Positions 48,221 through 57,058 of a DNA stretch of 64,000 nt are shown one piece after another. Origin of the DNA: Acinetobacter baylyi DSM 14961 = CIP 107474 (GTDB lineage Bacteria; Pseudomonadota; Gammaproteobacteria; Pseudomonadales; Moraxellaceae); contig NZ_KB849628.1 in the NCBI RefSeq assembly GCF_000368685.1, positions 1,192,255 through 1,256,254 on the forward strand, read 5' to 3'. A program made the translations under genes and the position numbers. The notes beneath the pieces were generated by a model. The model saw only the letters and a program-made list of their open reading frames with translations, did no database searches and was not told where the DNA came from. Within the stretch, counting starts at the first letter, position 1; every line of letters begins with the position of its first letter.

Positions 48221-48241
48221 TTATGTCGATTGTTTTTCTAA
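48155..48241 (+). CDS. Possible micro-ORF, 28 residues
   Basis: ATG at 48155 is preceded by GTGAGG, 8 bases upstream. The peptide MTRPDMIFQDSLNDALIGLQ continues for 8 residues to a TAA, and the last 21 bases overlap the end of the convergent MFS gene. It could be a real small peptide or the start of a lost gene. Confidence 0.25.
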   Translation: MTRPDMIFQDSLNDALIGLQIKLCRLFF

Positions 48242-49468
48242 CTGACCTGTCCATTTTAAAATAGGGATTAGGCACAGAATTCCAATCATCATCACCATAC
48301 TTAAATACGTGGTATATCCTAACTGATCTGCTATCACGCCACTCACGGTATAAAGCCCACCCCCAACTGTCGCCATGATAGCCACTTGAAAAGTAAAGTC
48401 AGTTCCCGCCCGTTCAGCACGACTGTATTGCATCACTAAAGTCAACATGACCACTAACAGCATTGCAGCAAACAGATCTTCTAATGCATTGACGCTATAT
48501 ATCAATACAGGATGCAGCATTATCTTCGACTCAAAAGCCCAAGATAAGGCAACATATCCCGCCAAACTGATCAATTTCAGAATAGAAAAGACAATAAGCA
48601 TGAAACTACGCGAATAATATTTCAGTAAAAATCCTGCACAGGCTGCGCCTAGCAATGCTGCAAATGCACCTAAAATCGTGACATAGAGTCCAATCCGGGT
48701 AAAGTTTAACCCCATGTCCACCAGTAAAGGTTTAAGGACAGGTCCAGACATTCCATCTGCAATTTTAAAAGTGAACAATACCCATAGCCATGCGCGTAAT
48801 TGCGATGACTGAGTAAAGTAATGAAAATATTGGCGTATAGAAATCTGGGAAAACGTGGTGTGTGATGCAATTACCCGATCATGCTGAGGCTGCTGTAATA
48901 AAACAGGTAAGGTATTGAGCAAGACCAATACAGCCAGTCCACCAAATGTCATTTGCCAGGTAAAGGCATCCAGTGCCCAGAGCACGACCCCACCTCCAAC
49001 AATAAAACCCAAACGTGAACCAACCACCTGAAAAGTATTGCCCCAGTGCTGCTGATCTGTTTTAAGCAAATTGACTGCCAAGGCATCTGTTGCAATATCT
49101 TGGGTCGCCCCTGCAAAATTAATCCAGAACATAAGTACAAAAAAAAGGAGTAAATAATCTGTCTGACTCAAAGCAGAAATGGGAAACAAAGACAGGATGA
49201 ATAGCCCTAAAATACTGCAAAACTGAGTCAGTAAAATCCAGCTACGATAGTGCCCTAGACGCTTTACCCCATAGCGATCAACCCAAGGTGCCCACAAAAT
49301 CTTGATTGACCAAGGCAGCATGAGTAAACCAAAGCCACCAATATGTGCCAGAGATACCCCTTGCGCTCTTAAAATCACAGGCAACGCATGCGTCATAAAC
49401 CCAACAGGTAAACCCTGTGCCCAATACAGCGAGAATAAAAGCAAGTAAAGACGTGCTGGAGACATCAT
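48221..49468 (-). CDS. MFS transporter, AmpG/RhtX-like
   Basis: 415 residues, 12 membrane helices. The N-terminus (LLLFSLYWAQGLPVGFMTHALPVILRAQG) resembles AmpG muropeptide permeases and RhtX/FptX siderophore importers. Loop WAPWVDRYG and ATQDIATDALAVNLL are shared with that group. Substrate not determinable: muropeptide, siderophore or acyl donor are possible. Monocistronic, divergent from the acyltransferase. Confidence 0.8.
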   Translation of the reverse strand: MMSPARLYLLLFSLYWAQGLPVGFMTHALPVILRAQGVSLAHIGGFGLLMLPWSIKILWAPWVDRYGVKRLGHYRSWILLTQFCSILGLFILSLFPISALSQTDYLLLFFVLMFWINFAGATQDIATDALAVNLLKTDQQHWGNTFQVVGSRLGFIVGGGVVLWALDAFTWQMTFGGLAVLVLLNTLPVLLQQPQHDRVIASHTTFSQISIRQYFHYFTQSSQLRAWLWVLFTFKIADGMSGPVLKPLLVDMGLNFTRIGLYVTILGAFAALLGAACAGFLLKYYSRSFMLIVFSILKLISLAGYVALSWAFESKIMLHPVLIYSVNALEDLFAAMLLVVMLTLVMQYSRAERAGTDFTFQVAIMATVGGGLYTVSGVIADQLGYTTYLSMVMMIGILCLIPILKWTGQLEKQST

Positions 49469-49577
49469 GTGCTTTAAACCTTAGGTTGAGTTGGTGGCAA
49501 AATGATTGTTTTTTTAAAATACGACTAACATTTCTGCCAATGAAGCAACGATTTCAAAGGCTTAATATGTCATCAGG

Positions 49578-50228
49578 ATGACCAATGTAACACACATGGA
49601 TATGTCAAAAAAATTTCCTGATCTTCCCCATCAAATTCCACATCGGGGTAACCCGATAAGCCGAGCATTGTTTAAAAAACTGTTTCTTATACAAGGCTGG
49701 CAAATTCAAGGCACACTTCCCAATCATGCAAAAGCAGTTGCCATCGTTGCACCACATACCTCGAATCTGGATGCATGGTATGGATTTCTAGCCATTTGGG
49801 GGCTAGGAATCAAAATTACCGTATTAGGTAAAGATAGTTTGTTTAAGCCTGTGCTCAAACCTATTCTTCATTGGCTGGGATTGATTCCAGTCCATCGTGA
49901 TCAAGTCAATGGTTTAACCGAGCAGGTGGTGAACATCATTCGGCAGCAAGATCAGATCTGGATAGGTATGGCCCCAGAGGGAACACGAAAACAGGCGTCT
50001 AAAATCAAAAGCGGTTTTTACCATATCGCAATGAAAGCTCAAATTCCGATTGTTATCTTCTCATTCGATTTTCAGCACAAAACCATATATTGCTTGGGTG
50101 ACTTCTTTCCAACAGGTGACTATGCACAAGATTTAAACGAGATGATACAACGATTTGAGGGCAAATTTTCTGCAAAACGACCCGAAAGACTGTCTTTACC
50201 TTTACAAAATCTTGTAAAAAATGACTAG
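49578..50228 (+). CDS. PlsC-type lysophospholipid acyltransferase family protein
   Basis: 216 residues. Catalytic motif I is PHTSNLDAW (H-x4-D), with GLIPVHRD (motif II-like) and APEGTRKQ (motif III) following. It lacks an obvious membrane helix, although the region WYGFLAIWGLGIKITVLG is hydrophobic. It probably acylates a lysolipid in the inner membrane. ATG at 49578; ATGs at 49596 and 49602 are possible starts. It lies before the patatin gene (65 bases), so a lipid-remodelling pair is plausible. Confidence 0.85.
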   Translation: MTNVTHMDMSKKFPDLPHQIPHRGNPISRALFKKLFLIQGWQIQGTLPNHAKAVAIVAPHTSNLDAWYGFLAIWGLGIKITVLGKDSLFKPVLKPILHWLGLIPVHRDQVNGLTEQVVNIIRQQDQIWIGMAPEGTRKQASKIKSGFYHIAMKAQIPIVIFSFDFQHKTIYCLGDFFPTGDYAQDLNEMIQRFEGKFSAKRPERLSLPLQNLVKND

Positions 50229-50293
50229 AAAAAAAGCAGTGAATCTGGTCTGATGTGCGCTTCCTGATCGTCACGAAACCCGTTTAATTATTA

Positions 50294-51211
50294 ATGAAAG
50301 TTGCACATTTCGCTCTGGTTACCAGCATGAGTCTTGCACTCTTTGGCTGTGACAAAATGACTAAAACTCCAACCCAAACGACATCTGTTAAAGCGCGTGA
50401 GCCTGTTATTGCACTGGCTTTAGGCGGTGGTGGAGCCAAAGGATTTGCACATATTGGTGTTATTAAAGTGCTCGAATCTCACGGGATTAAACCGAAAATT
50501 GTGACGGGCACCAGTGCAGGAAGCTTTGTCGGCAGTATTTATGCCAGTGGTAAAACACCTTATCAAATGCAAAGCCTTGCCCTCAAATTGCAAGAATCGG
50601 ATTTACGTGATTTGACCTTAAACCGTCAAGGTATTGTTCTTGGACAAAAATTGCAGAATTACGTGAATACCCAGGTCGGCAACAAGCCAATTGAACAATT
50701 TCCAATTCGATTTGCCGCAGTTGCAACACGATTGGACAATGGTCAGAAAGCAGACTTTATTAAAGGCAATGCTGGGCAGGCTGTTCGTGCCTCTTGCAGC
50801 ATTCCCAATGTATTTGTGCCAGCAACCATTGGTAAAGTACAGTATGTCGATGGTGGACTGGTCAGCCCGATTCCAGTGAAAACAGCCAAAGATATGGGTG
50901 CAGATATTGTGATTGCAGTGGATATCTCGGCACGTCCAGCTGGCGCACAGGCCACCAGTATGCTTGGTTTACTCGATCAGACCATTAACATTATGGGTCA
51001 GCAAAGTATTAATGACGAATTAAAGCAAGCCAATGTGGTGATTCAACCTAAAGTTGGACACTTGGGTGCACTCGATTTAAAAACCAGTAATGAAGCCATT
51101 TTGGAAGGTGAAAAAGCAGCCCAGCTTAAAGTTCGTGCCATTCTCGCTGCGATTGATCAATTTAAAAAATCTCCTGCTGCTTTACAACCACCACCTCGTT
51201 CCAAGTTCTAA
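50294..51211 (+). CDS. Patatin-like phospholipase lipoprotein
   Basis: 305 residues. A lipoprotein signal ends in A-L-F-G-C19. The patatin domain has the oxyanion loop ALGGGGAKGFAHIG, the nucleophile S74 in GTSAG, and the dyad aspartate in YVDGGLVSPIP near residue 186. RssA/YchK-like in length and sequence, but exported and lipidated. It likely cleaves acyl chains at the inner or outer membrane. ATG at 50294. Confidence 0.9.
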   Translation: MKVAHFALVTSMSLALFGCDKMTKTPTQTTSVKAREPVIALALGGGGAKGFAHIGVIKVLESHGIKPKIVTGTSAGSFVGSIYASGKTPYQMQSLALKLQESDLRDLTLNRQGIVLGQKLQNYVNTQVGNKPIEQFPIRFAAVATRLDNGQKADFIKGNAGQAVRASCSIPNVFVPATIGKVQYVDGGLVSPIPVKTAKDMGADIVIAVDISARPAGAQATSMLGLLDQTINIMGQQSINDELKQANVVIQPKVGHLGALDLKTSNEAILEGEKAAQLKVRAILAAIDQFKKSPAALQPPPRSKF

Positions 51212-51309
51212 TGTTGCTTTTTTATACTCATACCCAATAAGTTCTGGTACAGTGAAAGGGCGGTGATCTGTCATCGCTCTTTTATACATAACAAGATCAG
51301 AGCAAGCTT

Positions 51310-51780
51310 ATGGAATTTATTTTAGAACCGTGGCATTGGTTCGTTCTAGGTATATTACTCATGCTCTCCGAGTTGGTCATTACTGCTTTTGCTGCACTTT
51401 GGTTCGGCATTGCAGCCATTATGGTGAGCGTTTTACTTTGGCTTTTTCCAATGATGGGAATCACCACACAGGTCATCATGTGGATTATCCTGTCCGTACT
51501 TTGTACGCTCTTATGGTTTAAATTTATCAAACCACTTTCTATCGACAAAACCAAAGCAGGATTATCTCGCGAAGCCACGATCGGACAGATTGGTATGGTG
51601 ATTCGTGTCGGTCTATCACATGAGCAAATTGTTGTAAGGTTTGCATTGCCTGTACTGGGTGCAGATGAATGGAACTGTCGCAGCCTTGCTCCTGTGGAAG
51701 TTGGTGATCGTGTCTGTGTCGTCGATATCATGGGCAATGATCTGGTTGTCCAGCCCCATATCCCAATAAACAATAAATGA
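51310..51780 (+). CDS. NfeD family membrane protein
   Basis: 156 residues: hydrophobic N-terminal half with two to three helices (WHWFVLGILLMLSELVITAFAALWFGIAAIMVS and a second pair) and a C-terminal OB-fold domain (GQIGMVIRV, GADEWNCRSLAPVEVGDRVCVVDIMGNDLVV). A short NfeD form without the protease domain. It forms an operon with the SPFH protein 9 bases downstream, the common NfeD-QmcA pair at membrane microdomains. Confidence 0.9.
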   Translation: MEFILEPWHWFVLGILLMLSELVITAFAALWFGIAAIMVSVLLWLFPMMGITTQVIMWIILSVLCTLLWFKFIKPLSIDKTKAGLSREATIGQIGMVIRVGLSHEQIVVRFALPVLGADEWNCRSLAPVEVGDRVCVVDIMGNDLVVQPHIPINNK

Positions 51781-51789
51781 GGACATTTT

Positions 51790-52647
51790 ATGTCAGTGGG
51801 TTTAATTATTGGCTTAGCCTTTCTTGTATTTGTTGGCGTCACTATTTTTAAAGGTGTACGCATTGTTCCTCAGGGTTATAAATGGATTGTACAGCGTTTA
51901 GGTAAATACCATTCCACCCTGAATCCAGGTTTAAATTTTGTGATTCCTTATATTGATGAAATTGCATATAAAGTCACCACAAAGGACATTGTGCTGGATA
52001 TTCCCTCGCAAGAAGTGATTACCCGTGACAATGCCGTGCTGGTGATGAATGCTGTTGCATATATTAACTTAACCACGCCTGAGAAAGCCGTGTATGGGAT
52101 TGAAAACTATACATGGGCCATTCAAAATCTGGTGCAGACATCGCTTCGCTCGATTGTTGGTGAAATGGATCTGGATGATGCCTTGTCATCTCGTGATCAC
52201 ATCAAAGCCAAATTAAAAGCCGCGATTTCGGATGACATTTCAGATTGGGGCATTACCTTAAAAACAGTTGAAATTCAGGATATCCAACCATCGACCACCA
52301 TGCAGGCCGCGATGGAAGCACAAGCTGCAGCCGAGCGTCAGCGCCGTGCGACCGTGACCCGTGCCGATGGTGAAAAACAGGCGGCGATTTTGGAAGCCGA
52401 TGGCCGCCTTGAAGCATCAAGACGTGATGCCGAAGCACAGGTCGTCCTTGCAGAAGCCTCTCAAAAGGCGATTGAAATGGTGACTTCTGCAGTAGGTGAA
52501 CAGGAAATTCCGGTTGCGTATTTGCTGGGTGAGCAATACATCAAAGCCATGCAAGAAATGGCAAAATCCAACAATGCCAAAACCGTGGTGATTCCTGCCG
52601 ATGTGCTGAGTACCATCCGAGGTGTGATGGGCCGTTCACAAAACTAA
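51790..52647 (+). CDS. qmcA: SPFH/stomatin family protein QmcA
   Basis: 285 residues: N-terminal membrane anchor (LIIGLAFLVFVGVTIFKGVRIVPQGYKWIVQRLGKY), a band-7 domain with VITRDNAVLVMNAVAYI, and a long helix (QAAAERQRRATVTRADGEKQAAILEADG) used for oligomerisation. E. coli QmcA interacts with FtsH protease complexes. ATG at 51790 with GAGGAC upstream, coupled to nfeD. Confidence 0.92.
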   Translation: MSVGLIIGLAFLVFVGVTIFKGVRIVPQGYKWIVQRLGKYHSTLNPGLNFVIPYIDEIAYKVTTKDIVLDIPSQEVITRDNAVLVMNAVAYINLTTPEKAVYGIENYTWAIQNLVQTSLRSIVGEMDLDDALSSRDHIKAKLKAAISDDISDWGITLKTVEIQDIQPSTTMQAAMEAQAAAERQRRATVTRADGEKQAAILEADGRLEASRRDAEAQVVLAEASQKAIEMVTSAVGEQEIPVAYLLGEQYIKAMQEMAKSNNAKTVVIPADVLSTIRGVMGRSQN

Positions 52648-52664
52648 AGCCAGACGCATTCAAT

Positions 52665-52701
52665 AAAAAAGCGGTTTCATCTTTTATGAAACCGCTTTTT
52701 T
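52665..52701. terminator. Bidirectional terminator qmcA / ispA
   Basis: AAAAAAGCGGTTTCAT-CTTTT-ATGAAACCGCTTTTTT: a 16-bp perfect stem, T-runs on both strands, between convergent genes. Confidence 0.95.
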
Positions 52702-52722
52702 AATACAACAATTTTGGAAGAA

Positions 52723-53631
52723 TTAACTTTTTCGCGATAATAAAAACTGCACGATCTGCTGTAACTCGATAGCAGCATCACCAAAATAATCCAGAGAAGC
52801 CAAAGCCTGATCATGCAAGTTTTTGGCATAATTCTGCGCAGCGTCCAGGCCCATCAATGCTGGATAAGTTGATTTTTGAACCTGCTGATCTTTACCAGCC
52901 GTTTTACCTAATGTTTCGGTACTCGAAATAATATCCAGAATATCATCCTGTACCTGAAATGCCAGACCAATCCGTTGCCCAAACTGACGTAAATGAGGAA
53001 TAGCCTGATCCATCCCACTAAATAGGGTCACTGCACCCATCATGAGTGCGGCCTGTATGAGCGCACCTGTTTTATTACGATGAATGTTTTCCAGTTGCTC
53101 CTGATCAATTTCCTTTCCTTCTGCCTGCAAATCAAGAACTTGACCACAAACCATCTTAGAGCTTGCTGTTGCCAAAATCTGCATCTGTCTGAGTACAATC
53201 GAGGCATCGACGGAATTTTGCTGATCAAATAATCGACTGCCCAGCACCTCAAATGCCATCGACTGCAAAATATCACCTGCCAACAATGCAGTATCTTCGC
53301 CAAAAGCCACATGGCAGGTCGGTTGTCCGCGACGCAGCAAATCGTTGTCCATACAAGGCAAGTCATCATGCGCAAGTGAATAGCAGTGGATCAATTCAAC
53401 GGCAACTGCTGCACGACGAGCAGCAGCATAATTTGGATTTTTCTCCATTGATGCAACTGCATAACATAAGGCAGGTCGAACACGTTTTCCACCCAGCATC
53501 ACGGTATGATAGACAGCCGATTTTAAAGGCTCTGGTAAATCAAAAGCATCTAGCGCTGTAGTTAAATCTTGCTGGATACGTTCCTGAGCTGCTTGCAAGA
53601 CATTTGCATTTACATGTGAAATCGATGTCAC
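52723..53631 (-). CDS. ispA: Farnesyl diphosphate synthase (geranyltranstransferase)
   Basis: 302 residues. First aspartate-rich motif DDLPCMDND near residue 95, followed by LLRRGQPTCH, and second motif QDDILD near 232, with GGKRVRP upstream. The two residues inserted in the first motif (D-D-x4-D) mark bacterial short-chain FPP synthases. It supplies farnesyl diphosphate to the long-chain synthase encoded at 24264. Not next to dxs in this window. ATG at 53631. Confidence 0.94.
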   Translation of the reverse strand: MTSISHVNANVLQAAQERIQQDLTTALDAFDLPEPLKSAVYHTVMLGGKRVRPALCYAVASMEKNPNYAAARRAAVAVELIHCYSLAHDDLPCMDNDLLRRGQPTCHVAFGEDTALLAGDILQSMAFEVLGSRLFDQQNSVDASIVLRQMQILATASSKMVCGQVLDLQAEGKEIDQEQLENIHRNKTGALIQAALMMGAVTLFSGMDQAIPHLRQFGQRIGLAFQVQDDILDIISSTETLGKTAGKDQQVQKSTYPALMGLDAAQNYAKNLHDQALASLDYFGDAAIELQQIVQFLLSRKS

Positions 53632-54118
53632 AATGGCCTCGAAATAGATGGGATGTCGACATGGGGCTATTGTCGATGAAATTCTAGTGTTGAGTCAAAG
53701 CTTGCTGCGTAAATATTGAAGAAGAATTGAAATCTTTGCCACAGTTTAAACTTTGAAATTAGATATAACTTTTAAACTGATACTTAATTTAGCATGCCAA
53801 GTTTGATTCCACACTATCTTATCCTATCCCAATATGGCTTTTGATTCTTAGCCTGAGCTTTGATGCGATAGATGCTCCGATTTAGTTTTAGTTTTACTTC
53901 AATTCCATTCAGACTTTGGATCTTTTAAATTGTGCTAAATATTATTTTCATCGCTAGGATGACCTATTACTGGTAGATCGATACAAACTTAAATTTGGTT
54001 CGATACATTTTGAACCCTTAAGTTCAACTAAAGTCGACTGCTTTCTCTCATGCTCGACTAGGCTAAATTCTATCTATCCATTAGAATACAACGCTTATTC
54101 ATGGTCGAGTGAAGTCCT
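53632..54118. other. Long intergenic region ispA / aromatic permease
   Basis: 487 AT-rich bases between divergent genes. Short dyads are present (GGTTC...GAACC near 53997-54016; CTCGAC...GTCGAG near 54053-54110), but no gene, tRNA or known element. The second dyad lies just upstream of the permease start. Confidence 0.45.
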
Positions 54119-55477
54119 TTGAACAACGATTCTTCAAAACTTCAGCGGGGCTTAAAAAATCGTCATATCCAGTTGATTGCCATGGGTGGTGCAATTGGTA
54201 CAGGATTATTTTTAGGATCTGCACAAGTTATTCAATCTGCTGGCCCATCTATCATTTTGGGCTACGCGATTGGCGGCTTAATAGCTTTTTTAATTATGCG
54301 TCAGCTTGGGGAAATGATTGTACATGAACCCGTTGCAGGTTCATTTAGTCATTTTGCTTACAAATACTGGGGTAAATTTCCTGGTTTTTTGGCCGGTTGG
54401 AACTACTGGGTACTTTATATTTTGGTCGCAATGACCGAATTGACGGCTGTAGGTAAATATATTAACTACTGGTGGCCCCAAATCCCTGCGTGGCAATCTG
54501 TTTTATTTTTCTTTGTGGTGATTACACTCGTCAACCTGACCAATGTGAAATTTTACGGAGAATCCGAGTTTTGGCTCGCCATTATTAAAGTTGTTGCCGT
54601 TATTTCCATGATCATTTTTGGTCTGTACTTATTATTTACAGCAGACTCGAGCTCGACTGCCTCATTTAGCAACTTATGGGCACATGGTGGTTTCTTTCCA
54701 AACGGTTTTGAAGGCCTGTTTTATATGCTGGCCTTTTTAATGTTTGCTTTTGGTGGTATCGAACTGATCGGGATGGCTGCGGCTGAAGCTGAAAATCCAG
54801 CCAAAACCATTCCAAAAGCAATCAATCAGGTGGTATTCCGTATTTTGGTGTTTTATGTAGGCTCACTCACCATCTTGTTATCTTTGGTGCCTTGGAATCA
54901 GTTGGATCTGGGTGGCTTGGATAAAAGCCCATTTGTGATGATTTTTAGCCAATTAGGCATTGGCTGGGCTGCACATCTGCTGAACTTTATTATTTTAACG
55001 GCTGCGCTATCGGTTTATAACAGCGGTATGTTTGCCAACAGTCGCATGCTGTTTGGTCTGGCACAGCAAGGCAATGCACCAAAAATCTTTACCAAAGTCA
55101 ATAAACAAGGTGTTCCTATTCCTGCGGTATTATTTTCTGCGCTTTTGATCTTTGGCTGCGTACTTTTAAACTACTTTGTACCAGAAGATGCACTGGGTCA
55201 TTTGATGTACGTGGTGGTAGGTGCCTTGGTACTCAACTGGGCCATGATCAGCTTGACACATTTGAAGTTTAAAGCTGCGGTGAAAAAGCTCAAACTCAAT
55301 GTGACCTTTCCGGCACTTTGGGCACCAGTGAGTAACTATTTGGTGCTGATTTTTATTGCGCTGGTGCTGTTTATTATGTGGCAACAAGGCTTTAAAGAAT
55401 CGGTAATTATGATTCCAGTGTGGATTGTTTTGATGTTTGGTCTGTTTCATTTGCTGACCAATAAAGACCACACCTGA
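54119..55477 (+). CDS. Amino acid permease, AroP/PheP-like
   Basis: 452 residues, 12 helices, AAT branch of the APC superfamily. QRGLKNRHIQLIAMGGAIGTGLFLGSA, GEMIVHEPVAGSFSHFAYKYWG, AFGGIELIGMAAAEAENPAKTIPKAINQVVFRI and SVYNSGMFANSRMLFGLAQQGNAPK are typical of aromatic and related amino acid permeases. The exact substrate (Phe/Tyr/Trp, Pro or GABA) cannot be fixed. TTG start at 54119 with GAGTGAAG upstream. A terminator follows. Confidence 0.87.
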   Translation: MNNDSSKLQRGLKNRHIQLIAMGGAIGTGLFLGSAQVIQSAGPSIILGYAIGGLIAFLIMRQLGEMIVHEPVAGSFSHFAYKYWGKFPGFLAGWNYWVLYILVAMTELTAVGKYINYWWPQIPAWQSVLFFFVVITLVNLTNVKFYGESEFWLAIIKVVAVISMIIFGLYLLFTADSSSTASFSNLWAHGGFFPNGFEGLFYMLAFLMFAFGGIELIGMAAAEAENPAKTIPKAINQVVFRILVFYVGSLTILLSLVPWNQLDLGGLDKSPFVMIFSQLGIGWAAHLLNFIILTAALSVYNSGMFANSRMLFGLAQQGNAPKIFTKVNKQGVPIPAVLFSALLIFGCVLLNYFVPEDALGHLMYVVVGALVLNWAMISLTHLKFKAAVKKLKLNVTFPALWAPVSNYLVLIFIALVLFIMWQQGFKESVIMIPVWIVLMFGLFHLLTNKDHT

Positions 55478-55500
55478 CCTGTAAAAAAATAGATAAAATT

Positions 55501-55532
55501 AAAAAAGTTATTACTTCGGTAATAACTTTTTT
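55501..55532. terminator. Terminator after the amino acid permease
   Basis: AAAAAAGTTATTAC-TTCG-GTAATAACTTTTTT, a UUCG-type tetraloop with a perfect 14-bp stem. Confidence 0.95.
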
Positions 55533-55552
55533 GTTTATACTCACATCTCGAT

Positions 55553-55625
55553 GCGCTCTTAGCTTAACTGGATAGAGCAGTTGCCTCCTAAGCGACCGAC
55601 GTGGGTTCGAGTCCCGCAGAGCGCA
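55553..55625 (+). tRNA. tRNA-Arg (anticodon CCT)
   Basis: Acceptor GCGCTCT pairs with AGAGCGC, discriminator A. Anticodon arm GTTGC-CTCCTAA-GCGAC gives CCT, reading the rare arginine codon AGG. The T-arm has GGGTTCGAGTCCC. The 3' CCA is not encoded, unlike the two tRNA-Gln genes. No integrase or attachment duplication is visible downstream. Confidence 0.96.
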
Positions 55626-55676
55626 TATTTACATGATTTAATTAGAAAAATCCTGAGCGCGAATCTCATAGAAAAC

Positions 55677-55781
55677 ATGGCGCGCAATCAAATGGTCTAT
55701 CGTAGTCTAGACAAAATGCAAGATCAGGACAAAGTACTGGCGCACGCAGAACACTTACTTACACATCTGGATCAGTTATAA
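55677..55781 (+). CDS. Possible small protein upstream of the DUF2256 gene
   Basis: 34 residues from the ATG at 55677 (MARNQMVYRSLDKM, then QDQDKVLAHAEHLLTHLDQL). It ends 3 bases before the DUF2256 start, as in an operon. No clear ribosome binding site. The frame stays open upstream and reads protein-like (LIRKILSANLIEN), so it may be the tail of a once longer gene or start at a non-standard codon. Confidence 0.4.
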   Translation: MARNQMVYRSLDKMQDQDKVLAHAEHLLTHLDQL

Positions 55782-55784
55782 GCC

Positions 55785-55946
55785 ATGAAAAAACAGCATC
55801 TTCCTGAAAAAGTTTGTGAATATTGTCAGCGCAGTTACACGTGGCGTAAAAAATGGGAGCGCTGCTGGGACGAAGTGCGCTATTGCTCAGAGCGCTGCAA
55901 ACGTGAAGCCAAGCGTGAGCGCGCCAAGACATCAACAGCGCACTAA
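55785..55946 (+). CDS. DUF2256 family small cysteine protein
   Basis: 53 residues. [29 protein letters not shown] contains the CxxC...C...CxxxC pattern of DUF2256, presumably binding zinc. The basic tail is [10 protein letters not shown]. In other proteobacteria DUF2256 genes cluster with DUF2805, an SDR and cryptochrome/photolyase genes. Here only the DUF2805 gene is adjacent, convergent, 9 bases away. ATG at 55785. Confidence 0.85.
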   Translation: MKKQHLPEKVCEYCQRSYTWRKKWERCWDEVRYCSERCKREAKRERAKTSTAH

Positions 55947-55955
55947 ATTCAAGGC

Positions 55956-56261
55956 TTAATGATGTTTATACTGGCGCGTGCAGTAACCACGAATTACATC
56001 GGGTGAACGCAGTTGCAAATGTTTGGTTTTGCGCCCAGTGACTCGCTCACGCCATAGCTTGAAGCTGCTCGATTTCATATGCTGGCGCATCAGACGAATC
56101 ACAGCCGACTCATTTAAGCCAAACTCTCGCTCAATCGCTTCAAACGGCGTGCGGTCTTCCCACGCCATTTCAATAATACGGGAAATCTCATCATCTTGAT
56201 ATTCACGGGTCTGGGTCACACGTTCACCATTGATATTGACTAAGGATTGCTGAGACAACAC
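55956..56261 (-). CDS. DUF2805 (TIGR03643) family protein
   Basis: 101 residues. Core IIEMAWEDRTPFEAIEREFGLNESAVIRLMRQHMKSSSFKLWRERVTGRKTKH looks like a small helix-turn-helix-type helical protein. The signature fits the DUF2805/TIGR03643 family, which often accompanies cryptochrome and DUF2256 genes. Start by GTG at 56261 without a strong ribosome binding site; a shorter form is possible. Tail to tail with the DUF2256 gene. Confidence 0.8.
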   Translation of the reverse strand: MLSQQSLVNINGERVTQTREYQDDEISRIIEMAWEDRTPFEAIEREFGLNESAVIRLMRQHMKSSSFKLWRERVTGRKTKHLQLRSPDVIRGYCTRQYKHH

Positions 56262-56335
56262 AGCGATTTTAGTGCATCACTTTAGCGAAATGAAGGTGAA
56301 GAATTTGTGATGTCAGACGCCTTGGTCTCATCTCG

Positions 56336-57049
56336 TTAAGAGCTGCCAACATCACTCTGAAAGCGCAAACCAATGCCCGCAACAGTAAAAATATAATGTG
56401 GTTGTAGCGCTGAGTCGCCTAGCTTGGTTCTGAGTTTTTTGACCAAAATACGCAAATAATGCGTGTCCTCTTCATGCGTAATGCCCCAAAGCTCCGACAA
56501 GATCTGCTTTTGGGTCACAATTTTACCCTGATGCCGAATGAGTAAGGCCAGTAGCTGAAACTCTTTTTTGGTGAGTACCACGTCGTCTCCAGCCAGTTTC
56601 ACGCTATGCTCCGCGACATCGACAAAAAGCTGTCCATCATTAAAAACCAGATTATGCTCACTTTGACTCGGTTGCTGACGAAACATCACCCGAATCCGGG
56701 CACATAACTCCTGAATACTAAATGGTTTGGTCACGTAATCATTGGCACCCGCATCGAGCAACTTAATTTTTTGCTGCTCGTCTGGACGTGCAGAGAGTAC
56801 GATGACCGGAATTTGCGACCATTGCCGCATCTCTTTTAATACCTCTGCACCATCCATGTCGGGTAGGCCCAAATCTAAAATCAGCAGATCTGCCCCTTGA
56901 GAGGCCAAAATTTCCAGCCCTTTCATGCCAGTTTCAGCCACATGCACCGCATAACCCTGCGCGCGTAAGGCAATATCGAGAAATTTACGAATCTGTGGCT
57001 CATCGTCGATAATCAAAATCGAGGCCTGTGTATTAAAGCTGTGCGACAT
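56336..57049 (-). CDS. kdpE: Response regulator KdpE
   Basis: 237-residue OmpR-type regulator: acidic pair in ILIIDDEPQI, phospho-acceptor aspartate in LLILDLGLPDMDG, lysine in YVTKPFSIQELCARI, and a winged helix with LTKKEFQLLALLIRHQG and HYLRILVKKLRTKLG. It activates kdpFABC when K+ is low. It follows kdpD by 9 bases. Last gene of kdp(F)ABCDE. Confidence 0.95.
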   Translation of the reverse strand: MSHSFNTQASILIIDDEPQIRKFLDIALRAQGYAVHVAETGMKGLEILASQGADLLILDLGLPDMDGAEVLKEMRQWSQIPVIVLSARPDEQQKIKLLDAGANDYVTKPFSIQELCARIRVMFRQQPSQSEHNLVFNDGQLFVDVAEHSVKLAGDDVVLTKKEFQLLALLIRHQGKIVTQKQILSELWGITHEEDTHYLRILVKKLRTKLGDSALQPHYIFTVAGIGLRFQSDVGSS

Positions 57050-57058
57050 AAATCATCG

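Noticed and set aside
55553..55625. tRNA-Arg as an attachment site of an integrated element
   Set aside because: No integrase and no duplicated tRNA 3' end downstream within the window.
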